In this document: positions 51,366 through 58,239 of the stretch, piece by piece
Position numbering within the stretch: the stretch's first letter is position 1
Layout: each line of letters opens with the position of its first letter
Assembly: GCF_002939475.1 (NCBI RefSeq)
Contig: NZ_PKFQ01000001.1
Coordinates: forward strand, 248,001 to 312,000
DNA length: 64,000 nucleotides
DNA from: Streptomyces cinnamoneus
Lineage (GTDB): Bacteria; Actinomycetota; Actinomycetes; Streptomycetales; Streptomycetaceae
Direction of reading: 5' to 3'
The notes under the pieces: generated by a model
Seen by the model: only the letters and a program-made list of their open reading frames with translations
Databases searched by the model: none
What the model was told of the DNA's origin: nothing
Position numbers and translations under genes: made by a program

Positions 51366-51389
51366 GTCGGATCAGTGACCCGGCCGGCC

Positions 51390-51500
51390 TCAGTTCTTGC
51401 TGAGCAGAATACGGTCGTTGCCGTGGGCTCCGAGCAGACCGGTCCTGGTGCGGAACGCGCCGCGACGGACAGCTGCGGGTGCCTCGTACGTCTTCTTCAT
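51390..51500 (-). CDS. Citrulassin-type lasso peptide precursor (A)
   Basis: A 36-residue precursor. The leader contains the recognition motif YEAP and ends in T-R-T-G, placing Thr at -2 if the core starts at Leu. The core would then be LLGAHGNDRILLSKN, 15 residues, with Asp8 as ring acceptor for Leu1. This closely follows citrulassin A (LLGLAGNDRLVLSKN), in which Arg9 is changed to citrulline. The Arg is retained here. The ATG follows AGGAG. It is the first gene of the cluster, 24 bp before the cyclase. It was too short to be found by a simple ORF scan. Confidence 0.86.
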   Translation of the reverse strand: MKKTYEAPAAVRRGAFRTRTGLLGAHGNDRILLSKN

Positions 51501-51785
51501 GACGTCTCCTACTCGTTGGTACCCCAACTCACCCGTTCCCAAGGGCAGTTGCATCTAGGAGAGGGGGGCGTGGGGAGTACGCCCAACGTAGCAACGAGCA
51601 GTGAGGGTTCCACAAGGCATTCCAGGGGGGACGTATGGAAGTCGTTCTACATGCTCATCCGATTATGCAGTGACTGCCATGTGCGGCTTTCTGAGGAGCG
51701 TGCGTCCACTGTGACGTTCAGGCATTGCTGATATCGAATGATCCGCATACATGTCCCGCTACCGAGGAGTACGGAGGTGATCATC
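51501..51785. other. Upstream region of the lasso cluster, 285 bp
   Basis: This is the promoter region of the lasso operon on the minus strand and the leader of the small plus-strand frame at 51786. It is clearly more AT-rich than its surroundings. I cannot pick a confident promoter or operator in it. Confidence 0.5.
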
Positions 51786-51857
51786 ATGCGGATCACTCGC
51801 CGGAGCGCAGAGTTCCGCTACGGCCGGTCCGCTGACCCTACGCCGATGGACCAGTAG
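51786..51857 (+). CDS. Possible 23-residue peptide with perfect ribosome site
   Basis: A short frame (MRITRRSAEFRYGRSADPTP then MDQ) preceded by GGAGGTGA, an almost ideal Shine-Dalgarno sequence, at 5-7 bases. It is basic at the start and has no Cys or membrane helix. It is divergent from the lasso precursor and upstream of the deletion scar. It may be a real small peptide, a leader peptide or the 5' remnant of a lost gene. I recognise no family. Confidence 0.4.
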   Translation: MRITRRSAEFRYGRSADPTPMDQ

Positions 51858-52008
51858 ACGCCTACAGCAGCCGACGCGCGTTCCCTCATGCCCCGACGGC
51901 GGGAACCATCCCGGCCCGGAGGCCGCCGAAGCGCTCGTCGACGCCCCGGGGGTTCGCCGGGCCCGGGAGGCGGACCGCCGGCCGGGGTTCCTCCGTCCTC
52001 GTCGCTGA

Positions 52009-52140
52009 TCAGCAGGCGAGCCGGGCGGCGATGCCGTCGAGCACGCATGCGAGGCCGGCGTCGAAGGTGGCGGTCGCGTCGAGATGCGTGCCGTCCTCGA
52101 CGGCCTCGGCCAGGGTGGGGTAGCGGCCGGTCGCCAGGTC
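52009..52140 (-). pseudogene. 3' end of a TetR-family regulator gene
   Basis: Forty-four codons match the end of a TetR C-terminal ligand domain (LATGRYPTLAEAVEDGTHLD, then FDAGLACVLDGIAARL). The HTH and the rest of the gene are gone. The break is at 52141-52158, where the opposite-strand monooxygenase remnant begins. Confidence 0.6.
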
Positions 52141-52158
52141 CGGCCGGCCGCCGCGAGG

Positions 52159-52755
52159 GCCATCGGCCACAACCAGTCCCTGGCCGCCCAGCGCAACGGC
52201 GACGGCCGCGTCTGCGTCTACTTCTCCATCCGCACCCCGGAGAACTGGCTCGACACCTGCGGCATCCCCTTCTCGGACGCCGCCCGGGCCCGCGAGGCCC
52301 TCAAGGGCATGTACGCCGACTGGGCCCCGCAGCTCACCGCGCTGATCGACGCCTGCGACGGCCCCTTCACACCCCGCACGCTCACCGTCCTGCCCGTCGG
52401 CCTGACGTGGCCGCCCACTGCGGGCGTCACCCTGCTCGGGGACGCCGCCCACCTGATGCCACCGGTCGGCATGGGCGCCAACATGGCCATGCTCGACGCC
52501 GCCGAGCTCGCCCTCGCCCTCGCCGCCGACCGCACGGACCCCTTCGCCGCCGTCCGCGCCTACGAGACCGCCATGTTCGAACGCGCCGCCACCGCCGCGC
52601 GGGCGTCGGCAGCCGTCATGGACATCGTCATATCACGCGACGGCGCGCGGAACACACTGGACTTCTTCCAGTCCCACGACGCCGGCCTCCCTGACCGGCC
52701 CGGGCCGTCCGGCGGAAATCCGGATGCCCCGCTCCAGGAGCGTTCGCTACCGTAA
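52159..52755 (+). pseudogene. 3' half of an FAD-dependent monooxygenase gene
   Basis: About 198 codons correspond to the C-terminal half of a TetX-like or PheA/TfdB-type FAD monooxygenase: SLAAQRNGDGRVCVYFSIRTPENWL, and the second FAD motif GDAAHLMPPVGMGANMAMLDAAELALAL. The N-terminal FAD-binding GxGxxG half is missing. The frame is open upstream to 52084 but reads antisense through the TetR remnant. The gene is therefore 5'-truncated and probably not expressed as an enzyme. Confidence 0.78.
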
Positions 52756-52842
52756 GGAGCATGTCGACGCCCCGAATCTCCTAGCTGAGGACCCGCTTCC
52801 CCGCCAGAAGTGTGTCCTTTTGCTTTTTCGGAGCGTCATATC

Positions 52843-54447
52843 ATGATCACCGTTCGTGACGTCGAGCTGCGCGCGGGCGCCCGCCTGCTGCTGTCCGGCG
52901 TCTCCTTCACCGTCTCCCCCGGCGACCGCATCGGCCTCGTCGGCCGCAACGGCGCCGGCAAGACCACCCTCCTGACCGCCCTCGCCGGGCGGTCCCGGCC
53001 GGCCGCCGGGACGATCACCCGCACCGGGCCCGTCGGTTTCCTGGCGCAGGACTCCCGCCCGGCCGACCCCGCCGTCACCGTCACCGACCGGATCCTGTCG
53101 GCCCGCGGTCTGGACCGTGCCCTGAACCGGCTGCGCACGGCCGAGGCCGCGATGGCCGATGCCGACGGCCCGGCCGCGCTGGCTCGGGCGATGAACGCCT
53201 ACTCCCGCGCCGAAGCGGCCTTCCAGGCGGGCGGTGGATACGCCGCCGAAGCCGAGGCGGCCCGCGTGGCGGCGGGGCTCGGGCTGCCCGACCGCGCGCT
53301 GGGCGAACCGGTCGGCTCCCTGTCAGGCGGACAGCGGCGCCGGGTGGAGCTGGCGCGGATCCTGTTCGCCGGGCACGACGGCACCCTGCTGCTGGACGAG
53401 CCGACCAACCACCTCGACGCGGACGCGGTCTCCTGGCTGCGCACCTTCCTGCGGGGGCACCAGGGCGGCTTCGTGGTGATCAGCCACGACACCGCCCTCC
53501 TCTCCGACGTGGTGGGCGGCGTCTTCCACCTCGATCCGCAGCGCGCCACGATCGACGTCCACCACACCGGCTGGCACGCGTACCTCGCCCAGCGGGAGGC
53601 CGACGAGCGCCGCCGCGCACGGGAGCGGGCGAACGCCGAGCGCAAGGCCGCCGCCCTCCACGCGCAGGCGGACAAGATGAAGGCGCGGGCGGCCACCGCC
53701 GTGACGGCCAGGAGCATGGCGCGGCGGGCCGACCGCATGCTCGCCGCCCTGGAACCCGCCCGGCGCACGGACAAGGTCGCGAAGATCCGGCTGCCCGAAC
53801 CCGCGCCGTGCGGCCGGATACCGCTCGGCGCCGTCAGCCTGGCCAAGGCCTACGGCGGCCGTCAGGTCCTGAGCGGCGTGGACCTGGCCGTGGACCGGGG
53901 AAGCCGGCTGGTGGTGCTGGGGCTCAACGGCGCGGGCAAGACCACCCTGCTGCGCCTCCTGGCCGGCGAGGAGCGGCCGGACGCCGGGCGGGTGGTGCAC
54001 GGGCACGGGCTGCGACTGGGCTACTTCGCCCAGGAGCACGACACCCTCGCCCGGGAACGCACGGTCCGACAGAACATGACCGCCGCCGCCCCGCACCTGA
54101 CGGACGGTGAGGTGCGGCAGGTGCTGGGGGCGTTCCTGTTCACCGGTGACGACGCCGAAAAGCCTGCCGGGGTTCTCTCCGGAGGGGAGAAGACCCGCCT
54201 GGCACTCGCCGGGCTGGTGCATTCCGGGGCGAACGTGCTGCTGCTGGACGAGCCGACCAACAACCTCGACCCCGCGTCCCGCGACGAGGTCCTCGCGGCG
54301 GTCGGCTCGTACCCCGGCGCGATCGTCATGGTCACCCACGACGAGGGCGCCGTCGACGCCCTGCGCCCCGACCGCGTCCTGCTCCTGCCGGACGCGGACG
54401 AGGACCTGTGGAGCGAGGACTACCGGGACCTGGTGTCCCTCGCCTGA
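52843..54447 (+). CDS. ABC-F family ATPase
   Basis: A 534-residue soluble protein with two ABC domains and no membrane segments. Domain 1 has GRNGAGKTT, LSGGQRRRVELARIL and LLLDEPTNHLD. A charged helical linker (residues about 245-310, EADERRRARERANAERKAAALHAQADKMKA) is the P-site tRNA interaction motif. Domain 2 has LNGAGKTT, LSGGEKTRLALAG and LLLDEPTNNLD. ABC-F proteins act on ribosomes, either as translation factors or as antibiotic resistance determinants that dislodge drugs. The ATG is chosen where the family start lies. It ends at a hairpin terminator. Confidence 0.9.
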   Translation: MITVRDVELRAGARLLLSGVSFTVSPGDRIGLVGRNGAGKTTLLTALAGRSRPAAGTITRTGPVGFLAQDSRPADPAVTVTDRILSARGLDRALNRLRTAEAAMADADGPAALARAMNAYSRAEAAFQAGGGYAAEAEAARVAAGLGLPDRALGEPVGSLSGGQRRRVELARILFAGHDGTLLLDEPTNHLDADAVSWLRTFLRGHQGGFVVISHDTALLSDVVGGVFHLDPQRATIDVHHTGWHAYLAQREADERRRARERANAERKAAALHAQADKMKARAATAVTARSMARRADRMLAALEPARRTDKVAKIRLPEPAPCGRIPLGAVSLAKAYGGRQVLSGVDLAVDRGSRLVVLGLNGAGKTTLLRLLAGEERPDAGRVVHGHGLRLGYFAQEHDTLARERTVRQNMTAAAPHLTDGEVRQVLGAFLFTGDDAEKPAGVLSGGEKTRLALAGLVHSGANVLLLDEPTNNLDPASRDEVLAAVGSYPGAIVMVTHDEGAVDALRPDRVLLLPDADEDLWSEDYRDLVSLA

Positions 54448-54519
54448 CCGGGGGCGCCGGAGCAGGCCGCCGGGCCGGGCGTCACCGGGCCGGCGGCGGC
54501 ACGGCACCGCGCGGCGGCC

Positions 54520-54552
54520 GGTGACGCGGCTCCCCCTCGGGGCCGCGTCACC
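54520..54552. terminator. Hairpin terminator after the ABC-F gene
   Basis: GGTGACGCGGC and GCCGCGTCACC form an 11-bp perfect stem with an 11-base loop, about 70 bp after the stop codon. Confidence 0.75.
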
Positions 54553-54606
54553 AGGCCGGGGCGCCACCGGTCGCGCACGCGACACCCCGCTCCTGGTCCG
54601 TACGTA

Positions 54607-54635
54607 TTGACGGCGGGTCACGGCCACCCTACGTT
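54607..54635 (+). promoter_or_regulatory. Vegetative promoter of the chitinase gene
   Basis: TTGACG and TACGTT separated by 17 bases form a near-consensus -35/-10 pair, about 75 bp before the chitinase start. The 12-bp direct repeats typical of several Streptomyces chitinase promoters are not evident. Confidence 0.6.
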
Positions 54636-54712
54636 CGTGGAAAGTCGACCGGGGGCCTCCGTCAACTCAGTCCGCGCCAGGTGATTCCACCCTGGCCGGG
54701 AGGAGGCCGCTC

Positions 54713-55771
54713 ATGTCGCGTCGGATGTCACCTTTCCCTGGTGTCGTGGCTGCCTTGGCCCTGGTCCTCGCCGTGCAGGCGCCGGCGGGCGCGGCGTCCG
54801 GCCCGCCGCGTGAGGACACGTGCGCGGTGAAGCCGAAGCCGGCCGGCAAGGTCCTCCAGGGGTACTGGGAGAACTGGGACGGGGCCGCGAACGGCGTCCA
54901 CCCGCCGTTCGGATGGACCCCGATCACCGACTCCCGCATCGGTGCCCACGGTTACAACGTGGTCGACGCGGCGTTCCCCGTCATCCGCTCCGACGGCACC
55001 GTGCTGTGGGAGGACGGGATGGACGCCTCGGTGAAGGTCGCCACTCCGGCCGAGATGTGCCGGGCCAAGGCGGCCGGCGCCACGATCCTGCTGTCCATCG
55101 GCGGCGCGGCGGCCGGCATCGACCTCAGCTCCAGCGCGGTCGCCGACCGTTTCGTCCAGACGGTGGTCCCGATCCTCAAGGCGTACAACTTCGACGGCAT
55201 CGACATCGACATCGAGACGGGACTGGTCGGCAGCGGCGACATCACCAGGCCGTCCACCTCGCAGGCCAACCTCATCCGCATCATCGACGGCGTGCTCGCC
55301 CACATGCCGTCCGGCTTCGGCCTGACGATGGCACCCGAGACGGCCTACGTCACCGGCGGCAGCGTGACGTACGGCTCGATCTGGGGCGCCTATCTGCCGA
55401 TCGTGAAGAAGTACGCGGACAACGGCCGGCTCTGGTGGCTGAACATGCAGTACTACAACGGCAGCATGTACGGCTGCTCTGGGGATTCGTACTCCGCCGG
55501 GACGGTGCAGGGCTTCACCGCACAGACGGACTGCCTCAACAAGGGCCTCGTCGTCCAGGGCACCACGATCAGGGTTCCGTACGACAAGCAGGTGCCGGGG
55601 CTGCCGGCACAGCCGGGCGCCGGGGGCGGCTACATGTCGCCGGGCCTGGTGGCGCAAGCCTGGAACACCTACGGCGACCGCCTGAAGGGCCTGATGACCT
55701 GGTCCGTCAACTGGGACGGATCGCGGGGCTGGACGTTCGGGGACAACGCCAAGGCGCTCCAGGGCCGCTGA
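54713..55771 (+). CDS. GH18 chitinase, secreted, catalytic domain only
   Basis: A 352-residue exported family 18 glycoside hydrolase. The signal peptide ends near AAG-AASG. The active-site signature DGIDIDIE places the acid at E168, and the SIGG motif lies at 128-131. A Trp-rich segment (LWWLNMQYYNG) and the final MTWSVNWDG are typical of bacterial GH18. There is no chitin-binding or fibronectin module, so it is a stand-alone catalytic domain. It would cleave chitin in soil. Confidence 0.92.
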   Translation: MSRRMSPFPGVVAALALVLAVQAPAGAASGPPREDTCAVKPKPAGKVLQGYWENWDGAANGVHPPFGWTPITDSRIGAHGYNVVDAAFPVIRSDGTVLWEDGMDASVKVATPAEMCRAKAAGATILLSIGGAAAGIDLSSSAVADRFVQTVVPILKAYNFDGIDIDIETGLVGSGDITRPSTSQANLIRIIDGVLAHMPSGFGLTMAPETAYVTGGSVTYGSIWGAYLPIVKKYADNGRLWWLNMQYYNGSMYGCSGDSYSAGTVQGFTAQTDCLNKGLVVQGTTIRVPYDKQVPGLPAQPGAGGGYMSPGLVAQAWNTYGDRLKGLMTWSVNWDGSRGWTFGDNAKALQGR

Positions 55772-55802
55772 GACGCACCGCGGGCCGTGCCGGGCGGAGC
55801 CG

Positions 55803-56396
55803 TCAGCACTCCCGGGCCCGCTGCCGCGCCCGGTAGGCCCGCAGATTGGCGGCGTTGCCGCACGTCCTCACGTCGTGCCAGACACCGCTGTTGTTGCGGG
55901 AACGGTCGTAGAAGGCGACGCGGCAGCACGGGTTGCGGCACGTCTTGAGGCGGCGCCGGGTGTCGGCCAGCTGTGCCTCGAAGGCGGCCACCAGGACGAG
56001 GGAGGCCAGACGCCGCCAGCCCGCGCCGCGCGGCTCCAGGCGTACGGCGCCGTCCTCGCCCAGTTGCAGCGAGGCGGCGGTGCAGTGCAGGACCAGGGCG
56101 GGCGGCCCGGCCTCCTCCCGCTGCCCCCCGGCGGTCACCTCGTGCAGGTCGCCGCGGAAGGCCCGCAGCTCTTCGAGGCCGTCGGCGTCGAGGACCACCC
56201 TCGGCACGGGCTGCCCCGTGACGGCCGTCCACCCGGCGGCGGCCCCGTCCGCCCACCGCTGCGCGTCGCCGAGGTCCGCGAGGAGGTCCAGGTCCCGGTG
56301 TGCGCCCGCGGCCACCGTGTTGAGCAGGTCCTGGACGAGACCGAGACCACCGGGGGCAGCCTCCAGGCCGTACCGGGCGGTCGCGGGCCAGGTCAT
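55803..56396 (-). CDS. CGNR zinc-finger regulator (ABATE domain)
   Basis: A 197-residue protein. The N-terminal ABATE-type domain (LVQDLLNTVAAGAHRDLDLLADLGDAQRW) is followed by a C-terminal CGNR zinc finger with four cysteines (CRNPCCRVAFYDRSRNN, then VWHDVRTCGNAANLRAYRARQR). These proteins are thought to bind DNA, and many are putative stress-related regulators. It is downstream of the old yellow enzyme on the same strand, with about 80 bp between. Confidence 0.85.
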   Translation of the reverse strand: MTWPATARYGLEAAPGGLGLVQDLLNTVAAGAHRDLDLLADLGDAQRWADGAAAGWTAVTGQPVPRVVLDADGLEELRAFRGDLHEVTAGGQREEAGPPALVLHCTAASLQLGEDGAVRLEPRGAGWRRLASLVLVAAFEAQLADTRRRLKTCRNPCCRVAFYDRSRNNSGVWHDVRTCGNAANLRAYRARQRAREC

Positions 56397-56477
56397 CGTG
56401 GGTCGTCCTTCCGGCGTCGTGCTGAACGCCTCAGTCTTTCACGCCGCCCCCGGGCACCGGGGCGGGGCGGCAGCGGG

Positions 56478-57620
56478 TCAGACCAGATCGCCGAGCCGCG
56501 ACACGTCGTACGGGAGGGCCTCCTCCAGCCGGTCCTCCAGCGCCTTCGTGGGCCACTGCGGGTCGGCGACGATGGCCCGGGCCACGGCCACGACGTCGAA
56601 CTCGTCCCGCTCCAGGCGGTCCAGGAGCGGGGCGATGCCGGTGACGCCGGCCGGCCCGGAACCGCCCCGCGGGCCGATGAACTGCTGGTCCAGACCGACC
56701 GATCCCACCGTGACGGAGGGCTTCCCGGTGAGCTTCTTCGTCCAGCCCGCGAGGTTGAGGTCACTGCCTTCGAACTCGGGCAGCCAGTAGCGGCGGGTGG
56801 AGGCGTGGAAGGCGTCGACCCCGGCCTCCGCGAGCGGGGAGAGCATCAGTTCCAGCTCCTGCGGGGTCTGCGCTATCCGGGTGTCGTAGTGGTCGACCTT
56901 CCACTGCGAGAAGCGGAAGAGGATCGGGAAGCCGGGCGAGACCGCGGCGCGCACCGCCGCGACCACCTCGGTGGCGAAGCGGGCGCGGGAGGCGGCGTCG
57001 CCTCCGTAGGCGTCCGAGCGCCGGTTGGTGCCCTGCCACAGGAAGTCGTCGATCAGATAGCCGTGGGCGCCGTGCAGCTCGACGCCGTCGAAACCGATGC
57101 GCTCGGCGTCCGCGGCGGCCCGGGCGAAGGCCTCGACGACGCCGTCGATGTCGGCCTGCGTCATGGCCTTGCCGTGCGGGCGGCCGTCGAGGCCGATCCC
57201 GGACGGCGTCTCCGCCGGCGCCCCCTCGGCCGCGAACTCGTCGGTGCGGGCCACTCCGGTGTGCCACAGCTGGGGCATGATCCGGCCCCCGGCCTCATGG
57301 ACCCTCTCCACCACGCGCGCCCAGCCCGCCAGGGCCTGCTCGCCGTGGAAGTGCGGCACCCTGTCGTACGCGGCGGCCGCCTCGCGGCCCACGTAGGTGC
57401 CCTCCGTGACGATCAGGCCCGCGCCGCCGGCCGCCCGCCGCGCGTAGTACGCGGCGACGTCCTCGCCGGGCACCCCGCCGGGCGAGTGGCGCCGGGTCAC
57501 CGCCGCCATCGCGATCCGGTTCTTCAGGGTCAGGTCGCCGAGGGTGAGGGGCCGGCCCAGGAGGCGGGCGGCGCGGGAGGGGAGCGCGTCACCGGAGGTC
57601 GCGGGTGTGGTCGTCGCCAT
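56478..57620 (-). CDS. Old yellow enzyme-family flavin oxidoreductase
   Basis: A 380-residue NADH:flavin oxidoreductase with an FMN-binding TIM barrel (LTLKNRIAMAAVTR, then GGAGLIVTEGTYV). The substrate-anion-binding pair is in VELHGAHGYLIDDFL and the barrel end in GRAIVADPQW-like form (VVAVARAIVADPQW). It reduces activated C=C bonds of enones or nitro compounds with NAD(P)H. Its promoter carries a palindrome at 57660-57678. It is followed on the same strand by the CGNR gene. Confidence 0.9.
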   Translation of the reverse strand: MATTTPATSGDALPSRAARLLGRPLTLGDLTLKNRIAMAAVTRRHSPGGVPGEDVAAYYARRAAGGAGLIVTEGTYVGREAAAAYDRVPHFHGEQALAGWARVVERVHEAGGRIMPQLWHTGVARTDEFAAEGAPAETPSGIGLDGRPHGKAMTQADIDGVVEAFARAAADAERIGFDGVELHGAHGYLIDDFLWQGTNRRSDAYGGDAASRARFATEVVAAVRAAVSPGFPILFRFSQWKVDHYDTRIAQTPQELELMLSPLAEAGVDAFHASTRRYWLPEFEGSDLNLAGWTKKLTGKPSVTVGSVGLDQQFIGPRGGSGPAGVTGIAPLLDRLERDEFDVVAVARAIVADPQWPTKALEDRLEEALPYDVSRLGDLV

Positions 57621-57659
57621 GATGTCTTCGATCCTCTGCTCAGTACGTCACGCTGATGA

Positions 57660-57678
57660 CATAACCGTAACGGCTATG
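57660..57678. promoter_or_regulatory. Palindromic operator of the old yellow enzyme gene
   Basis: CATAACCGTAACGGCTATG is a 19-base near-perfect palindrome (CATA-n-CCGT-n-ACGG-n-TATG) 40 bp upstream of the start codon. Arms of this kind are bound by TetR- or MarR-like repressors. No such gene is adjacent. Confidence 0.6.
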
Positions 57679-57737
57679 GCTGCTACAGCCTTCCGTGATC
57701 CCCGTCACGCCAGCAGTTGGCTTCTCCCGTAAGACCA

Positions 57738-57759
57738 TGGACATTTGACGTACAGTCCA
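57738..57759. promoter_or_regulatory. Inverted repeat TGGAC-N12-GTCCA
   Basis: Perfect 5-base arms flank a TTGACG hexamer (57745-57750) before the small membrane protein gene. It is a possible operator over the -35 element. Weak evidence. Confidence 0.35.
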
Positions 57760-57795
57760 ATCACTTATCTCCCTGTCGACATAGTCAATCCATTG

Positions 57796-58131
57796 ATGGG
57801 TACTTCCTCGGGACGATGCCTGGCGGCCGCCCGGCAGCAGGGGGCCGAGCGGGGGCGTAGGGTCGTGGTCGTACTCGCCCTCGCCGCCCTCGCCGTCGCC
57901 TTCACCACGGCCTTCGCCTTCGGGCGCCTGGTGACCTGGCTGACGCGTGGCCTGCCGCGTGTGGCCGGGGTGCTCTTGTCCGTGCTCGTGACGTTCGCCT
58001 CGGCCTACGCCGTGGTGTGGCTGACGTGGCCGTCCTACCTGTCGGTCCTCTTCATGCTGCTGTGGTGGGCCGGCTCGCTGTCCGGGAACGTCGCCGCGTG
58101 GCTGAGGCGGCCGGCCGGCCGCCACGCGTGA
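57796..58131 (+). CDS. Small membrane protein
   Basis: A 111-residue protein with three hydrophobic stretches (VVVVLALAALAVAFTTAFAF, VAGVLLSVLVTFASAYAVVWL, YLSVLFMLLWWAGSL) and a positive C-terminus. No family is recognised. No strong ribosome site is visible before the ATG. Confidence 0.55.
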   Translation: MGTSSGRCLAAARQQGAERGRRVVVVLALAALAVAFTTAFAFGRLVTWLTRGLPRVAGVLLSVLVTFASAYAVVWLTWPSYLSVLFMLLWWAGSLSGNVAAWLRRPAGRHA

Positions 58132-58239
58132 GACCTGCGCCCTGGGGGCGTGCCGGCATCTCCGCCGCCCTCACCGCCCCTACCGGCGTGGCCGCTTCAG
58201 GTTCCACTGCGCCTCACCGCCGCACGGGCGGCCGGCGCG

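Noticed and set aside
51786..51857. The 23-codon frame as a second lasso precursor
   Set aside because: It lacks the YxxP leader motif, the Thr at -2 and an acidic residue at ring positions 7-9 after a plausible core start.
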